42,394 bases of DNA from Helicobacteraceae bacterium (lineage in GTDB: Bacteria; Campylobacterota; Campylobacteria; Campylobacterales; Sulfurimonadaceae). The position numbers and the translations under genes were made by a program. Below, one piece after another: positions 8,345 through 16,926 of this stretch. The stretch lies in the NCBI GenBank assembly GCA_021163845.1, contig JAGGTH010000094.1, positions 1 through 42,394 on the forward strand, read 5' to 3'. Under the pieces are notes generated by a model that was given only the letters and a program-made list of their open reading frames with translations, ran no database searches and had not been told where the DNA came from. The number at the start of each line of letters is the position of its first letter. Position 1 is the first letter of the stretch.

Positions 8345-9562
8345 ATGGCAACCTCCTACTTACAGACACATCCAGACCAAAACGGCTACTTTGGTAGATT
8401 TGGTGGAGCCTACATCCCACCTATTTTAGAACAACCATTTGCTGATATCGCGCGTGCGTATCAAGAACTCAAAAACTCCCCAAAATTTATACAAGACCTC
8501 CAGTATGTTCGCAAACATTATCAAGGACGCCCTACTCCAATCTCTTATGCAAACAACCTTACGCAACATTGTGGCGGTGCGAAGATCTATCTCAAACGTG
8601 AAGATCTCAACCACTCAGGTGCGCACAAACTCAACCATTGTATGGCAGAGGTGATACTTGCCAAACATCTTGGAAAGAAAAAAGTGATCGCAGAGACAGG
8701 AGCGGGGCAACACGGTGTAGCTCTTGCGACTGCTGCAGCTTACTTTGGACTCGAGTGTGAGATCCATATGGGAGAGGTTGATATCGCCAAAGAGCATCCA
8801 AATGTGGTGCGCATGAAAATACTCGGTGCAAAAGTGATCCCAGCTACACACGGTCTTAAAACACTCAAAGAAGCGGTGGACTCAGCCTTTGACAGCTATG
8901 TCGCGCAAGTCGATGATGCGATCTATTGTATCGGTTCCGTTGTAGGTCCACACCCTTTTCCAATGATGGTGCGTGACTTTCAAAGTGTTATAGGTTTTGA
9001 ATCTAAAGAGCAATTCTTAGAACATGAAGAGCGCCTACCTGATAATATCGTTGCCTGTGTTGGTGGAGGCTCCAACGCTATGGGGATCTTCTCTGCTTTT
9101 ATTGATGAAGAAAATGTAAACCTTTATGGTGTAGAACCTATGGGGCGTGGAGAAGCACTTGGAGATCATGCAGCAACACTTACCTATGGTGAGGAGGGCA
9201 TCATGCATGGGTTTAACTCCATTATGCTCAAAGATGCGAAGGGAGAGCCAGCGCCTGTGTACTCTATAGGAAGTGGGATCGATTACCCATCGGTGGGGCC
9301 AGAACACGCATATCTCAAAGATATCGGGCGTACAAAAGTGGGTCTTAGTAATGATGAAGAAGCGGTCGATGCTTTTTATAAACTCTCCCAACTCGAAGGA
9401 ATTATTCCTGCTTTAGAATCAGCCCATGCTGTTGCCTATGCAATGAAACTCGCAGCCACACTCCCAAAAGAGCAGACAATTTTGGTCAACCTCAGTGGTC
9501 GTGGTGATAAAGATATCGACTTTGTCGTTGAGCACTATCCTATCCCAAATGCAAAATTCTAA
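8345..9562 (+). CDS. trpB: tryptophan synthase beta chain
   Basis: A PLP enzyme that condenses indole with L-serine to give L-tryptophan, normally in a complex with TrpA. The order is typical: [15 protein letters not shown], the PLP lysine in [12 protein letters not shown], catalytic Glu in [11 protein letters not shown], the phosphate-binding loop VGGGSNAMG and the C-terminal LSGRGDKD. Length 405 aa is usual. trpA is not adjacent; the next gene is a lipid-transport permease whose start overlaps the trpB end by 14 bases. HKLNHC replaces the common HKINN, so a divergent or second copy is possible. Confidence 0.93.
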   Translation: MATSYLQTHPDQNGYFGRFGGAYIPPILEQPFADIARAYQELKNSPKFIQDLQYVRKHYQGRPTPISYANNLTQHCGGAKIYLKREDLNHSGAHKLNHCMAEVILAKHLGKKKVIAETGAGQHGVALATAAAYFGLECEIHMGEVDIAKEHPNVVRMKILGAKVIPATHGLKTLKEAVDSAFDSYVAQVDDAIYCIGSVVGPHPFPMMVRDFQSVIGFESKEQFLEHEERLPDNIVACVGGGSNAMGIFSAFIDEENVNLYGVEPMGRGEALGDHAATLTYGEEGIMHGFNSIMLKDAKGEPAPVYSIGSGIDYPSVGPEHAYLKDIGRTKVGLSNDEEAVDAFYKLSQLEGIIPALESAHAVAYAMKLAATLPKEQTILVNLSGRGDKDIDFVVEHYPIPNAKF

Positions 9563-10349
9563 ACTGATCAAATTTATAGAGAGTATTGGCGATGCCGCGC
9601 TCTCTTTTTTGGCTTCTATCTATGAAGCACTTCACTTTACAGCACTTTGCCTGATCCATCTTGTTCAGGCCAAAAGCTACTCCCCTGCGATGCGGATGGT
9701 TTTGATCAAACAGATCTATTTTACAGCCGTTGGGATCATTCCTCTCTTTATTATCCTCGCTTTTCTTTTTGGTTCTGTCTTTGTAGGTATCGTCATTGTC
9801 CTTGCCGCAAAATACAACCTGCAAAGCGAGATAGGTTCTATTTTGGTCACCTTTGTACTCAATGAGTTCGCACCTTTTTTTACAGCACTGCTGATCTCTT
9901 TGCGCTCTGGTGCCGCAATCAATACCGAAATAGCCGTAATGAATGTCAATAAAGAGCTCAGTACTCTCAAGCACTATGATATCGATCTTATCGATTATCT
10001 CTTTTTGCCCCGTATTATAAGTGGAATTATCAGTATTACTTCCCTTGCTATTTTATTTGCGATCATTATGTTGATGAGTGGCTATATCTTTACACTTTTT
10101 TATATGAATATGGATCTGCATACCTACAAAAACCTTCTTTTGAATGCCTTAGAGTTTAGTAACTTCGTCGTCTTACTTCTTAAGAGTATCGCTTTTGGGT
10201 TTGTCACGATGATGATCCCTATCTACAGTGGGCTCAAAACACAAAATGCCTATACTGCTATCCCCATCTCTGTCCTCAATGGAATGGTGAAACTCTTTAT
10301 AGCAATCTTTTTTATCGAGGTGATATCATTACTACTCCAATCACTCTAA
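9549..10349 (+). CDS. MlaE-like ABC lipid transport permease
   Basis: A 266 aa integral membrane protein of the MlaE/YrbE family, the permease of MCE-type systems that move phospholipids between inner and outer membrane. Family features are the hydrophobic segments, [19 protein letters not shown] and the conserved [26 protein letters not shown] segment. I chose the internal ATG that gives [12 protein letters not shown] because an upstream ATG would make it overlap trpB by 68 bases. It is the first gene of a tight unit with a degenerate ATPase, an MlaD-like protein, a lipoprotein and a tiny membrane protein. Confidence 0.85.
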   Translation: MQNSKLIKFIESIGDAALSFLASIYEALHFTALCLIHLVQAKSYSPAMRMVLIKQIYFTAVGIIPLFIILAFLFGSVFVGIVIVLAAKYNLQSEIGSILVTFVLNEFAPFFTALLISLRSGAAINTEIAVMNVNKELSTLKHYDIDLIDYLFLPRIISGIISITSLAILFAIIMLMSGYIFTLFYMNMDLHTYKNLLLNALEFSNFVVLLLKSIAFGFVTMMIPIYSGLKTQNAYTAIPISVLNGMVKLFIAIFFIEVISLLLQSL

Positions 10350-10804
10350 GACTCTTTGCCCATTACAAAGAACTTGAAAATTATCTCCAAATGCACGAGC
10401 AATATTCGCTGATATCGAGTGAAACACCTGTAATATCCAATCTCAATATGCTTGAGAATATTGCTCTTATCAAAGAGTTTCACGAGCATATGCCTACATC
10501 CCAAGCTCAAAATATAGCAAGAGAGTATCTCCAAAAGATAGACCTTGGGCATATAGCGAACTATAGAGCGAACCAATGTACATCCCTAGAGCTCTTTTAT
10601 GTGATGGCTTTGCGCGCACTTATGTCACAAAAAGAAGATATCATCATTGTTACACCCCTTTTGCTTATCAAAAAAATTGAGACAATGAATGCTATAATTG
10701 AGACACTAAAAAGGCTCAATGATGGGAACAAAAATATACTTATTCTTGATACTCATTCCAATGAACTTTATTATAAAGGGTGTAGATGCAATATAATAGA
10801 ATGA
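10328..10804 (+). CDS. degenerate MlaF-like ABC ATPase subunit
   Basis: It occupies the position of the Mla ATPase between permease and MCE protein but looks like a reduced ABC domain. YSLISSETPVISNLNMLENIAL corresponds to the Q-loop and ENV region, NQCTSLELFYVMALRALMS to the signature helix with LSGG lost, EDIIIVTP to Walker B with the DE lost, and LDTHSNE to the H-loop. There is no Walker A P-loop, even in the frame upstream of the first ATG (10391). That ATG has no ribosome site. An ATT at 10328 sits 7 bases after GAGG and gives 158 aa, so I prefer it, with low certainty. ATP hydrolysis is unlikely; a structural role or a partner ATPase encoded elsewhere is possible. Confidence 0.6.
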   Translation: MTTPITLRLFAHYKELENYLQMHEQYSLISSETPVISNLNMLENIALIKEFHEHMPTSQAQNIAREYLQKIDLGHIANYRANQCTSLELFYVMALRALMSQKEDIIIVTPLLLIKKIETMNAIIETLKRLNDGNKNILILDTHSNELYYKGCRCNIIE

Positions 10805-11700
10805 AACTCTCAGTTGGGATCTTTGTCATTGCTCTTCTTGTGGCAATTACCGCATTTTCCTATCTCATTCTCAAAGAAAAAGGGGCATTTGAAAAGCGCT
10901 ATAGTTTTTATTTCAATACCCAAAGTGCGAGCTCTTTTAGTATAGGGATGCCTCTTCGTTTTGCTGGTTTTCGTATCGGTGTAATCGATGCCATAGCACT
11001 CAATGATGATGGAAGTGTCAAGGTAGAGTTTTCTGTCAATGAAGAGAATAGAAAATGGATCAGTGAGCAGTCTATGCTCCTTTTACAACGACCACTGATA
11101 GGCTCTGCGCATATCGAAGTTTATTCTACTGTGGGTAATACTCCACTTCAAGATGGTTCTTATGTCGATATTATCATTAGCGATGATATTAATACAATGG
11201 TCTCTAAGCTAGAACCTGTCGTTGATAAACTGATCAGTATCATTACATCCATAGATAAGATCACAAGTAAGTTTTCAGCCGATAACTCAGAAGTCTATGA
11301 AATAGTCTCCAACATCAAAGCATTTACAACCAATTTAGCTAAAAATGATGCGCTTCTCACGACCATCACAGGGGATAAAAAAGCCACACAAAGTCTTATC
11401 CGCTCCCTCGAATCACTTGCAAATATCATGCATAGTACCGATCTTCTCACAGCCAAAGTAGATCAAGATATCATGCAACCCTCCTCACTTGCGATCAAAG
11501 AGCTTCATGCCATTCTCACAGATATCAAACAAAAACTCGAAACACTCGATCCTACAGTACAAAGCATCGGCGCACTCGATGAGGATCTCGTAGGACTCAA
11601 AGATCAGATTGCTGTGACCCTGCAAAAATCAAATCAGATCCTTGATAAGGTCGATGCAATTATGCTTGATGAAACAAAAGAGGAGGTAGAACTTCCATGA
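10786..11700 (+). CDS. MCE-domain (MlaD-like) periplasmic lipid-binding protein
   Basis: A 304 aa protein with one N-terminal membrane anchor (about residues 8-28, LSVGIFVIALLVAITAFSYL) and an MCE domain (about 38-115, FNTQSASSFSIGMPLRFAGFRIGVIDAI), followed by a long helical tail. MCE proteins form hexamers that bind lipid in the periplasm and dock on the MlaE permease. The chosen ATG overlaps the end of the degenerate ATPase gene and has an AAAGGG site; a second ATG five codons on is possible. The stop overlaps the lipoprotein start (ATGA). Confidence 0.88.
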   Translation: MQYNRMKLSVGIFVIALLVAITAFSYLILKEKGAFEKRYSFYFNTQSASSFSIGMPLRFAGFRIGVIDAIALNDDGSVKVEFSVNEENRKWISEQSMLLLQRPLIGSAHIEVYSTVGNTPLQDGSYVDIIISDDINTMVSKLEPVVDKLISIITSIDKITSKFSADNSEVYEIVSNIKAFTTNLAKNDALLTTITGDKKATQSLIRSLESLANIMHSTDLLTAKVDQDIMQPSSLAIKELHAILTDIKQKLETLDPTVQSIGALDEDLVGLKDQIAVTLQKSNQILDKVDAIMLDETKEEVELP

Positions 11701-12353
11701 TACGCTTTGTTTTTCTTACATCCCTTCTCTTTTTTTTGAGTGGATGTTCTTTTCAATCACCCCCAAATGAGTGGCAATATAAAAGCTCGAATGCTTTTGA
11801 ATCTTACACCAAAAGCTTCTTGCAAGATAATAAGCTCCTTGCTAAAAATGATCTTGTTCGTGCACAAGAACATGCGAGAATGAGTGCAGATCTCACAATG
11901 CTTGCACGCGTCTATTTAGGCAAATGTGCCCTTAACCATGCGGTGGGCGTGAAAGATAGTTGCCAAGAGTATCTTGAGCTAAGGTCTATTGTAGAGGATA
12001 AATCTCTTCGCTCCTACTACGAACTTCTACAAAATGAGATGACAAAAGAGAGTATCGCACATCTTCCAAAAAGATATCAGAATTTTGCGCACGCACTTAG
12101 ATCCAAAGAGTACAACAAAGCCTTTGAAGCGCTCCTCTCAATGGAGCCCATAAGCTCTCAGCTCATCGCGGCATCACTTCTAAGTGAACATCTCACACTT
12201 GAACAAAAAGAAAAGATACTCACCCTCTCCTCTTTTTATGGATATAAAAAAGCATCTCTGTTTTGGCTCGAACAGATCAAGGCAACAACGCAAGATACAA
12301 AAATGATAGAGCAGATAGAGAAAAAAATAACTATACTCAAAAAGGGAATATAA
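11697..12353 (+). CDS. lipoprotein of the MCE operon
   Basis: A 218 aa protein with a clear lipoprotein signal: MIRFVFLTSLLFFLSGC, with LSGC as the lipobox and C17 as the lipidated cysteine. The mature part is largely helical, with repeat-like segments (YQNFAHALRSKEYNKAFEALLSMEPIS) reminiscent of TPR or Sel1 helices. Its start overlaps the MCE gene, so it is probably the outer-membrane or periplasmic partner of this transporter, in the position where other systems have MlaC or a PqiC-type lipoprotein. It is not recognisably either. A run of 8 T lies in the signal-peptide coding part. Confidence 0.75.
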   Translation: MIRFVFLTSLLFFLSGCSFQSPPNEWQYKSSNAFESYTKSFLQDNKLLAKNDLVRAQEHARMSADLTMLARVYLGKCALNHAVGVKDSCQEYLELRSIVEDKSLRSYYELLQNEMTKESIAHLPKRYQNFAHALRSKEYNKAFEALLSMEPISSQLIAASLLSEHLTLEQKEKILTLSSFYGYKKASLFWLEQIKATTQDTKMIEQIEKKITILKKGI

Positions 12354-12478
12354 TGAATGAAAAGATGATTGATCAAGCCGCACACGGAGGAAGTATCTAT
12401 ATTTGGATCGTAATGTTTACGTTGTTAGTGATTATCGTGGGATATCTTGCTTATAAAAACAAGGACATCCCAAGGTAA
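12353..12478 (+). CDS. small single-pass membrane protein (41 aa)
   Basis: The start overlaps the lipoprotein stop (TAATG). MNEKMIDQAAHGGSIYIWIV begins it and one hydrophobic helix (about residues 14-33) follows, ending YKNKDIPR. It is probably translationally coupled to the lipoprotein gene and may be an accessory of the MCE transporter or simply a hitchhiking reading frame. Its last codons contain an ACATCCCAAG word. Confidence 0.5.
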   Translation: MNEKMIDQAAHGGSIYIWIVMFTLLVIIVGYLAYKNKDIPR

Positions 12479-12590
12479 GGAGTATGCATAATCTCAATGA
12501 GTCAGAAAAAGACCATACATGAAGAATCGTAAAAAGTATTATAAAGGGAAATAGTTACAATAGTGTTAACAGATTTTTATTTATGCTTGG

Positions 12591-12596
12591 TATAAT
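12591..12596 (+). promoter_or_regulatory. -10 element upstream of the 141 aa protein gene
   Basis: TATAAT preceded by TGCTTGG (extended -10-like), 27 bases before the ATG, with a GGGGGA ribosome site between. Confidence 0.5.
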
Positions 12597-12623
12597 GACA
12601 AAATTATATAAGGGGGATCATTA

Positions 12624-13049
12624 ATGAAAGAAAAATTCGCACAAGAATATCCAAAATTTCAAGTCAAGATTGCAAACTTTTTGATGACGCAAAATTTTGA
12701 TGCAAGATGTGAAGAGTATGAAAACCTCTTCAACCAAATGTCCTCTATAGCTCCTGATGATATGAAAGTCTATGTTGAAAAATCTCCTGCTTTTTTAGAA
12801 GCGCGTAACAAATCACTCGCTTATATGGAGCGAATCGTCGAGCTTCACAGAGAACTCAAAGCACTTTTTTCACTCAATGAAGAGGTTTTGGGAGAAAAGT
12901 ACAATTATGACCTCAAAGAGGTCGATGCCCTCATCGCAAAAAAGCTTCAAGAATCAGCCTATTTTCTCAAACAATATGAGCTCTCAAGCGAAGCAGGTAG
13001 AAAAGCGATAGAGGTTGTCAATAACCCATTTTTAGCGCAAGCTTTATAA
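12624..13049 (+). CDS. hypothetical helical protein (141 aa)
   Basis: A soluble protein without signal peptide or membrane segment, almost entirely helical by composition (FQVKIANFLMTQNFDARCEE ... YMERIVELHRELKALFSLN). It has a strong GGGGGA ribosome site and its own -10. The chorismate mutase gene starts 11 bases after its stop, so the two probably form an operon. No family recognised. Confidence 0.7.
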   Translation: MKEKFAQEYPKFQVKIANFLMTQNFDARCEEYENLFNQMSSIAPDDMKVYVEKSPAFLEARNKSLAYMERIVELHRELKALFSLNEEVLGEKYNYDLKEVDALIAKKLQESAYFLKQYELSSEAGRKAIEVVNNPFLAQAL

Positions 13050-13060
13050 AAGGAACCAAT

Positions 13061-13354
13061 ATGAAAAAATGTAATTCACTCCAAGAGGTTCGAGAACAGA
13101 TCGATATCCTCGATGACAAGATCGTTGAGCTGATCTCTCAAAGAAGTCATCTTATCCGCCAAGCAGCTACTTTTAAAAATAGTATTGAAGAGGTAAAAGA
13201 GGAAGATCGCATAGACTTTATTATGCAAAAAGTGCGTAAAAAAGCGATTGAACTTGATGTTTCAGCTAATATGATCTCTGATCTATTTCGTATTATGATC
13301 GATGAGATGGTAGAAACAGAGATATCAGAATTTCGTAATGCTGGCACATTTTAA
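13061..13354 (+). CDS. chorismate mutase, AroQ type
   Basis: A 97 aa monofunctional AroQ-fold enzyme that converts chorismate to prephenate in Phe/Tyr synthesis. The active-site basic residues R11, R28 and K39 match the E. coli chorismate mutase domain positions, and the EEDRIDFIMQKV segment supplies the D/R pair around residue 50. The similar isochorismate pyruvate lyase activity of PchB cannot be excluded, but no siderophore genes are nearby. The ribosome site is AAAGGAACC. Confidence 0.85.
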   Translation: MKKCNSLQEVREQIDILDDKIVELISQRSHLIRQAATFKNSIEEVKEEDRIDFIMQKVRKKAIELDVSANMISDLFRIMIDEMVETEISEFRNAGTF

Positions 13355-13363
13355 AAGTTGCCA

Positions 13364-14242
13364 ATGAAATATTTAGCTTTTTTTATTTTTTATTGTACAT
13401 CTCTTTTTGCTTCTGATGGGTTTATTTCTACTTTAGAGCTTAAAGAGAGACTTCATGATCCTAAACTTTTACTCTTGGATGTAGCCCCCAATTCTACCTA
13501 TAAGATCTCTCACATTACAAATGCTGTGCATGTAGATATCAATTTGTTTGTCGATGCAGAGAGTACTCAGCTCAAGTCTGCTAAGGATGTTGGTGAGTAC
13601 CTAAGAGATCTTGGACTTCGCAATGATTCACAAGTGGTTATTTATGGACGTGCTACATCCCAAGATCAGCTTAGTACAAGCTATCTTGCATTTATATTGC
13701 TCTCACATGGATTCTCAAACGTCTCTCTTCTTGATGGAGGGTATATGGCTTGGGTTTTTGAAAATGAACTTCTTGTTTCCACTGAGACCTTCTCAAAAGA
13801 GCAAGAGGGAGACTTTGAGGCAAAACGTAATGAAAACTTTTTCATCACAAGTAATGAAATAAACCAAAACTTAGAAAGTATGAAGCTATTAGATTCTCGT
13901 AAGAGTTCAGAGTATTTTGGCACTTCTCTTTCAAAAGGTGTCATAGGAGTTGGTCACATCCCAAGTGCTCAGAGTAGTTTTTATCAAGATAAATTTTTGA
14001 GTGATTTTACACTTCGCATAGAGGAAGAACTTGAACTTCTCTTTGTAGAGGGGCACAAACTCCATAAAGATGATACTATTGTTGTTTATGGGACAGATGC
14101 GCGTGGGGCTTCTATGAACTGGTATCTACTTTATCAACATTTAGGGTTTAGGGACGTAAAGCTTTATGAAGCTTCGATGCAGGAATGGGGAAATGATTCT
14201 GAACTACCACTGAGAAAGTTTCTCTGGGAGTGTGGAAAATAA
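13364..14242 (+). CDS. exported two-domain rhodanese-like protein
   Basis: A 292 aa protein with an N-terminal signal peptide (MKYLAFFIFYCTSLFASDGF) and two rhodanese folds at about residues 20-140 and 155-288. LLLLDVAPNSTYKISHITNAVHVD and SLLDGGYMAW mark the first; KLLDSRKSSEYFG and KLYEASMQEWGNDSELPL the second. In thiosulfate:cyanide sulfurtransferases the C-terminal loop supplies the catalytic Cys after YC; here it reads YGTDARGAS, so the cysteine is missing. A TTG two codons upstream is possible, but the ATG gives the better signal peptide. It may bind sulfur compounds without transferring sulfane sulfur. Confidence 0.8.
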   Translation: MKYLAFFIFYCTSLFASDGFISTLELKERLHDPKLLLLDVAPNSTYKISHITNAVHVDINLFVDAESTQLKSAKDVGEYLRDLGLRNDSQVVIYGRATSQDQLSTSYLAFILLSHGFSNVSLLDGGYMAWVFENELLVSTETFSKEQEGDFEAKRNENFFITSNEINQNLESMKLLDSRKSSEYFGTSLSKGVIGVGHIPSAQSSFYQDKFLSDFTLRIEEELELLFVEGHKLHKDDTIVVYGTDARGASMNWYLLYQHLGFRDVKLYEASMQEWGNDSELPLRKFLWECGK

Positions 14243-14262
14243 AAAGAGTTAAAACTCTTTTT
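14241..14262. terminator. bidirectional terminator between the rhodanese gene and infA
   Basis: AAAAAGAGTT-AA-AACTCTTTTT, a 10-bp stem with A runs on one side and T runs on the other, so it can end transcription from both directions. It overlaps the last bases of both stop codons. It shows that the S10-spc transcript probably ends at infA. Confidence 0.8.
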
Positions 14263-14479
14263 ATTTGTAACGATAAGTGATACGACCCTTATCGAGTGAG
14301 TACGGTGTTAGCTCAAGCTTCACACGGTCACCTGGTAATATTTTAATATAGTGCATACGCATTTTTCCAGCGATATGACACAAAATAATATGTCCATTTT
14401 CTAATTCAACACGAAAGGTTGCATTAGGCAAAGCCTCTATAATCTTGCCATCTACTTCGATAACATCCGATTTAGCCAT
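14261..14479 (-). CDS. infA: translation initiation factor IF-1
   Basis: A 72 aa OB-fold factor that blocks the A site during initiation. [20 protein letters not shown] and HISGKMR-like [17 protein letters not shown] identify it. It is the last gene of the S10-spc operon here, after map. In related genomes rpmJ and rpsM usually follow; here a terminator follows instead. Confidence 0.97.
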   Translation of the reverse strand: MAKSDVIEVDGKIIEALPNATFRVELENGHIILCHIAGKMRMHYIKILPGDRVKLELTPYSLDKGRITYRYK

Positions 14480-14498
14480 TTATATATTCCTTACTTCT

Positions 14499-15257
14499 CT
14501 ATGCAAGAGATAAAATTTCAGCTTTACCGTTGATTACAGCAACAGTATGCTCATAGTGTGAACCGCGTAAACCATCGGCACTAACAACATCCCACTTATT
14601 TTCTAAAATAATTGGTTTTGAATCTTTTTGACAGATCATCGGTTCAATACAAAAAACCATACCATTCTTGATCTTTGGACCCGCTTTTGGATTTTTACCA
14701 TCCAAATAGTTAGGGATCTCAGGCTCTTCATGAGGTTTTTTCCCAATGCCATGCCCACAAAAACTATGTAGCGGCACAAAACCACGACCTCTAATAAACT
14801 CCTCTATTGCTAAAGAAAGTTCTTTAAAGCGCATCCCCTCTTTGATCTCTGAGATAGCATGGTAAAGAGAATCTTTAGCACAAGCGATAAGTGCTTCATC
14901 CTCTTTTGAAATAGCACCAACTCCTACAGAGATCGCAGCATCTCCAAAATAACCGTCAAGTTCTGTACCAATATCATAACCGATAATATCACCCTCTTGG
15001 AGTTTATAGTCTGATGGGATACCGTGGATGATTACTTCATTGAGAGAGCAGCATACAGCATTTGGAAAGCCATATAGACCCTTAAAAGAGGGCTTGGCAC
15101 CGTGGCTTCGGATGTAATCTTCTGCCATAGCGTCAAGCTCTTTTAAAGAGGCTCCAACCTTTGTATTTTGTGCGAGGAGTTCTAAGGCGCCGCCAACAAT
15201 CTTGTTCGCAGCTCTTAGTTTTTCGATTTCATCTGGTTTTCTAAGCGCAATGGCCAT
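14499..15257 (-). CDS. map: methionine aminopeptidase, type I
   Basis: Removes the N-terminal Met from new proteins. The pita-bread fold ligands are visible: YDIGTELDGYFGDAA (two Asp), FCGHGIGKKPHEEP (His), FCIEPM (Glu) and the final Glu in YEHTVAV. Length 252 aa, without an N-terminal extension, is the type Ia form. It lies 2 bases after secY, as in many bacteria. Confidence 0.96.
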   Translation of the reverse strand: MAIALRKPDEIEKLRAANKIVGGALELLAQNTKVGASLKELDAMAEDYIRSHGAKPSFKGLYGFPNAVCCSLNEVIIHGIPSDYKLQEGDIIGYDIGTELDGYFGDAAISVGVGAISKEDEALIACAKDSLYHAISEIKEGMRFKELSLAIEEFIRGRGFVPLHSFCGHGIGKKPHEEPEIPNYLDGKNPKAGPKIKNGMVFCIEPMICQKDSKPIILENKWDVVSADGLRGSHYEHTVAVINGKAEILSLA

Positions 15258-15259
15258 TT

Positions 15260-16522
15260 TTATAAACCAACCGCGCTAAGAGTTTCATATTTGCTCATAT
15301 ACATTTGAGCCTCTATTTTTCTCATAGTATCGAGGGCAACTTGTACTACGATCAGTACAGCCGTACCACCAAAGAAGAATGGAACACCCATCCCTTTTAT
15401 GATCATGAACGGCAGAGTTGCTACCAAACCTAAGTAAAGTGCTCCGGTAAATGTTAATCTACTAGCAGTTTCATTTAAAAACTCTTTTGTAGCATCCCCT
15501 GTACGAATACCTGGGATAAATCCACCTTGACGTTTTAGGTTGTCTGAGATATCTTTTGCATTAAAAGTGATTGAAGCATAAAAGAATGCGAAGAACACAA
15601 CAAATACAAAAGTCAAAAAGTTAAAGAAATAACTATTTGGATTCAAAAAGTCAGCAATCATTTGAATATTTGGGTTTGAGCTGCTAGATAAAACAGTCAT
15701 TGGAAACATCAATATTGCACTAGCAAAAATTACTGGGATAACTCCCGATAAGTTTACTTTGATAGGGATATAGTTCATCACTCTTTTGTTCTGGTTTTGC
15801 ATCATTGTTTTTTTAGCGTATGTAATTGGGATACGACGCTCCCCTAACTCCACATAGATAATAATTGCAACAGTAGCAAGAATCAACGCTAAAATAAATA
15901 ATACAGTCAAGAAGCTCATAGCTCCCGTATTAACCATAGTTACAGATTGTCCTATCGCACTTGGAATAGCCGAGACGATACCTGCGAAAATGATTAACGA
16001 TATACCGTTACCAATTCCACTTTGTGTGATCTGTTCACCAATCCACATAAGCAACATAGTACCTGCAAGCATTGAAAAAGCAGAAAGAACAATAAAAGTC
16101 GTATGGTCAACGAGTATAGCACTATTTCCACTTGGACCTGTTAAACTTTGAAGCCCAACGCTTACACCAATTGCCTGAATGATAGTAATAACAATAGTCG
16201 CATAACGAATAATTTGCATATACTTTACCATTCCATCACGCTCTTTTTTCATTTGACCGAGTGTCGGAAATGTAGCAGCGAGAAGTTCCATAATAATTGA
16301 AGCAGTGATATAAGGCATAATACCGAGGGAAATAATTGAGAGTCTCTCAACAGCGTTTCCGCTAAACATGTTGAACAAACCAAGTGCATCCGCTTGATGC
16401 GAATCGAAGAATGAAGCTATAACAGCAGTATCTACACCAGGTACTGGCACATATGCCAGTAAGCGGTAGATAAATAAAAACCCTATCGTAATAAGTATCT
16501 TATTAACTAGATTTTTATTCAC
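15260..16522 (-). CDS. secY: preprotein translocase subunit SecY
   Basis: The channel subunit of the Sec translocon, with about ten membrane segments in 420 aa. RLLAYVPVPGVD, the plug-region SGNAVERLSIISLGIMPYITA and GERRIPITYAKK are characteristic. It lies between rplO and map in the standard spc order. Confidence 0.97.
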   Translation of the reverse strand: MNKNLVNKILITIGFLFIYRLLAYVPVPGVDTAVIASFFDSHQADALGLFNMFSGNAVERLSIISLGIMPYITASIIMELLAATFPTLGQMKKERDGMVKYMQIIRYATIVITIIQAIGVSVGLQSLTGPSGNSAILVDHTTFIVLSAFSMLAGTMLLMWIGEQITQSGIGNGISLIIFAGIVSAIPSAIGQSVTMVNTGAMSFLTVLFILALILATVAIIIYVELGERRIPITYAKKTMMQNQNKRVMNYIPIKVNLSGVIPVIFASAILMFPMTVLSSSSNPNIQMIADFLNPNSYFFNFLTFVFVVFFAFFYASITFNAKDISDNLKRQGGFIPGIRTGDATKEFLNETASRLTFTGALYLGLVATLPFMIIKGMGVPFFFGGTAVLIVVQVALDTMRKIEAQMYMSKYETLSAVGL

Positions 16523-16524
16523 AG

Positions 16525-16923
16525 CTATTTACCTGTAGTTGTAACGTTTTCGTCTTTAATTTTTGATGCCATATCTTTTGCAGATGCACCTACTAATTTA
16601 ACTTTACTGATACAAGCAGCAATTTTATGAACACTACGGAGTGTTTCCATAGTAATTTCAGATAATTCAGCTACTGCTTTGATCTTATCAACGTTAATCA
16701 CATATGGTTTTACAGTACGAGACGTAAAACCGATCTTTGGTAGACGCTTTGCAAGTGGTTGTTGTCCACCCTCAAAGTTTCTTTTTCTTTTATAACCTGT
16801 ACGAGATTTCTGACCTTTTTGACCACGAGCTGCAGTCTTACCAGTTCCAGAAGCTTGTCCACGTCCAACACGTTTACGGTTTTTTGTAGAACCCTCTGCA
16901 GGTGTTAAATTTTCAATACCCAT
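16525..16923 (-). CDS. rplO: 50S ribosomal protein L15
   Basis: [20 protein letters not shown] followed by [20 protein letters not shown] is the uL15 signature. Length 132 aa is slightly short, as is common in this phylum. Two bases separate it from secY. Confidence 0.97.
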   Translation of the reverse strand: MGIENLTPAEGSTKNRKRVGRGQASGTGKTAARGQKGQKSRTGYKRKRNFEGGQQPLAKRLPKIGFTSRTVKPYVINVDKIKAVAELSEITMETLRSVHKIAACISKVKLVGASAKDMASKIKDENVTTTGK

Positions 16924-16926
16924 TTT

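Noticed and set aside
9540-9974. Minus-strand 144-codon frame
   Set aside because: Antisense to the MlaE-like permease; its charged, Cys-rich translation is the mirror of hydrophobic codons.
11727-11737. Run of 8 T in the lipoprotein signal sequence considered as a phase-variation tract
   Set aside because: Homopolymers of this length are common by chance in this AT-rich DNA, and the frame is intact; without strain comparison there is no support.
12484-12522. Tiny frame (12 codons) after the 41 aa membrane protein gene
   Set aside because: Too short and without a recognisable ribosome site of its own; not distinguishable from chance.
13358-13363. TTG start two codons upstream for the rhodanese gene
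   Set aside because: The ATG at 13364 gives the more typical signal peptide (MKYLAFF), and no ribosome site favours the TTG.
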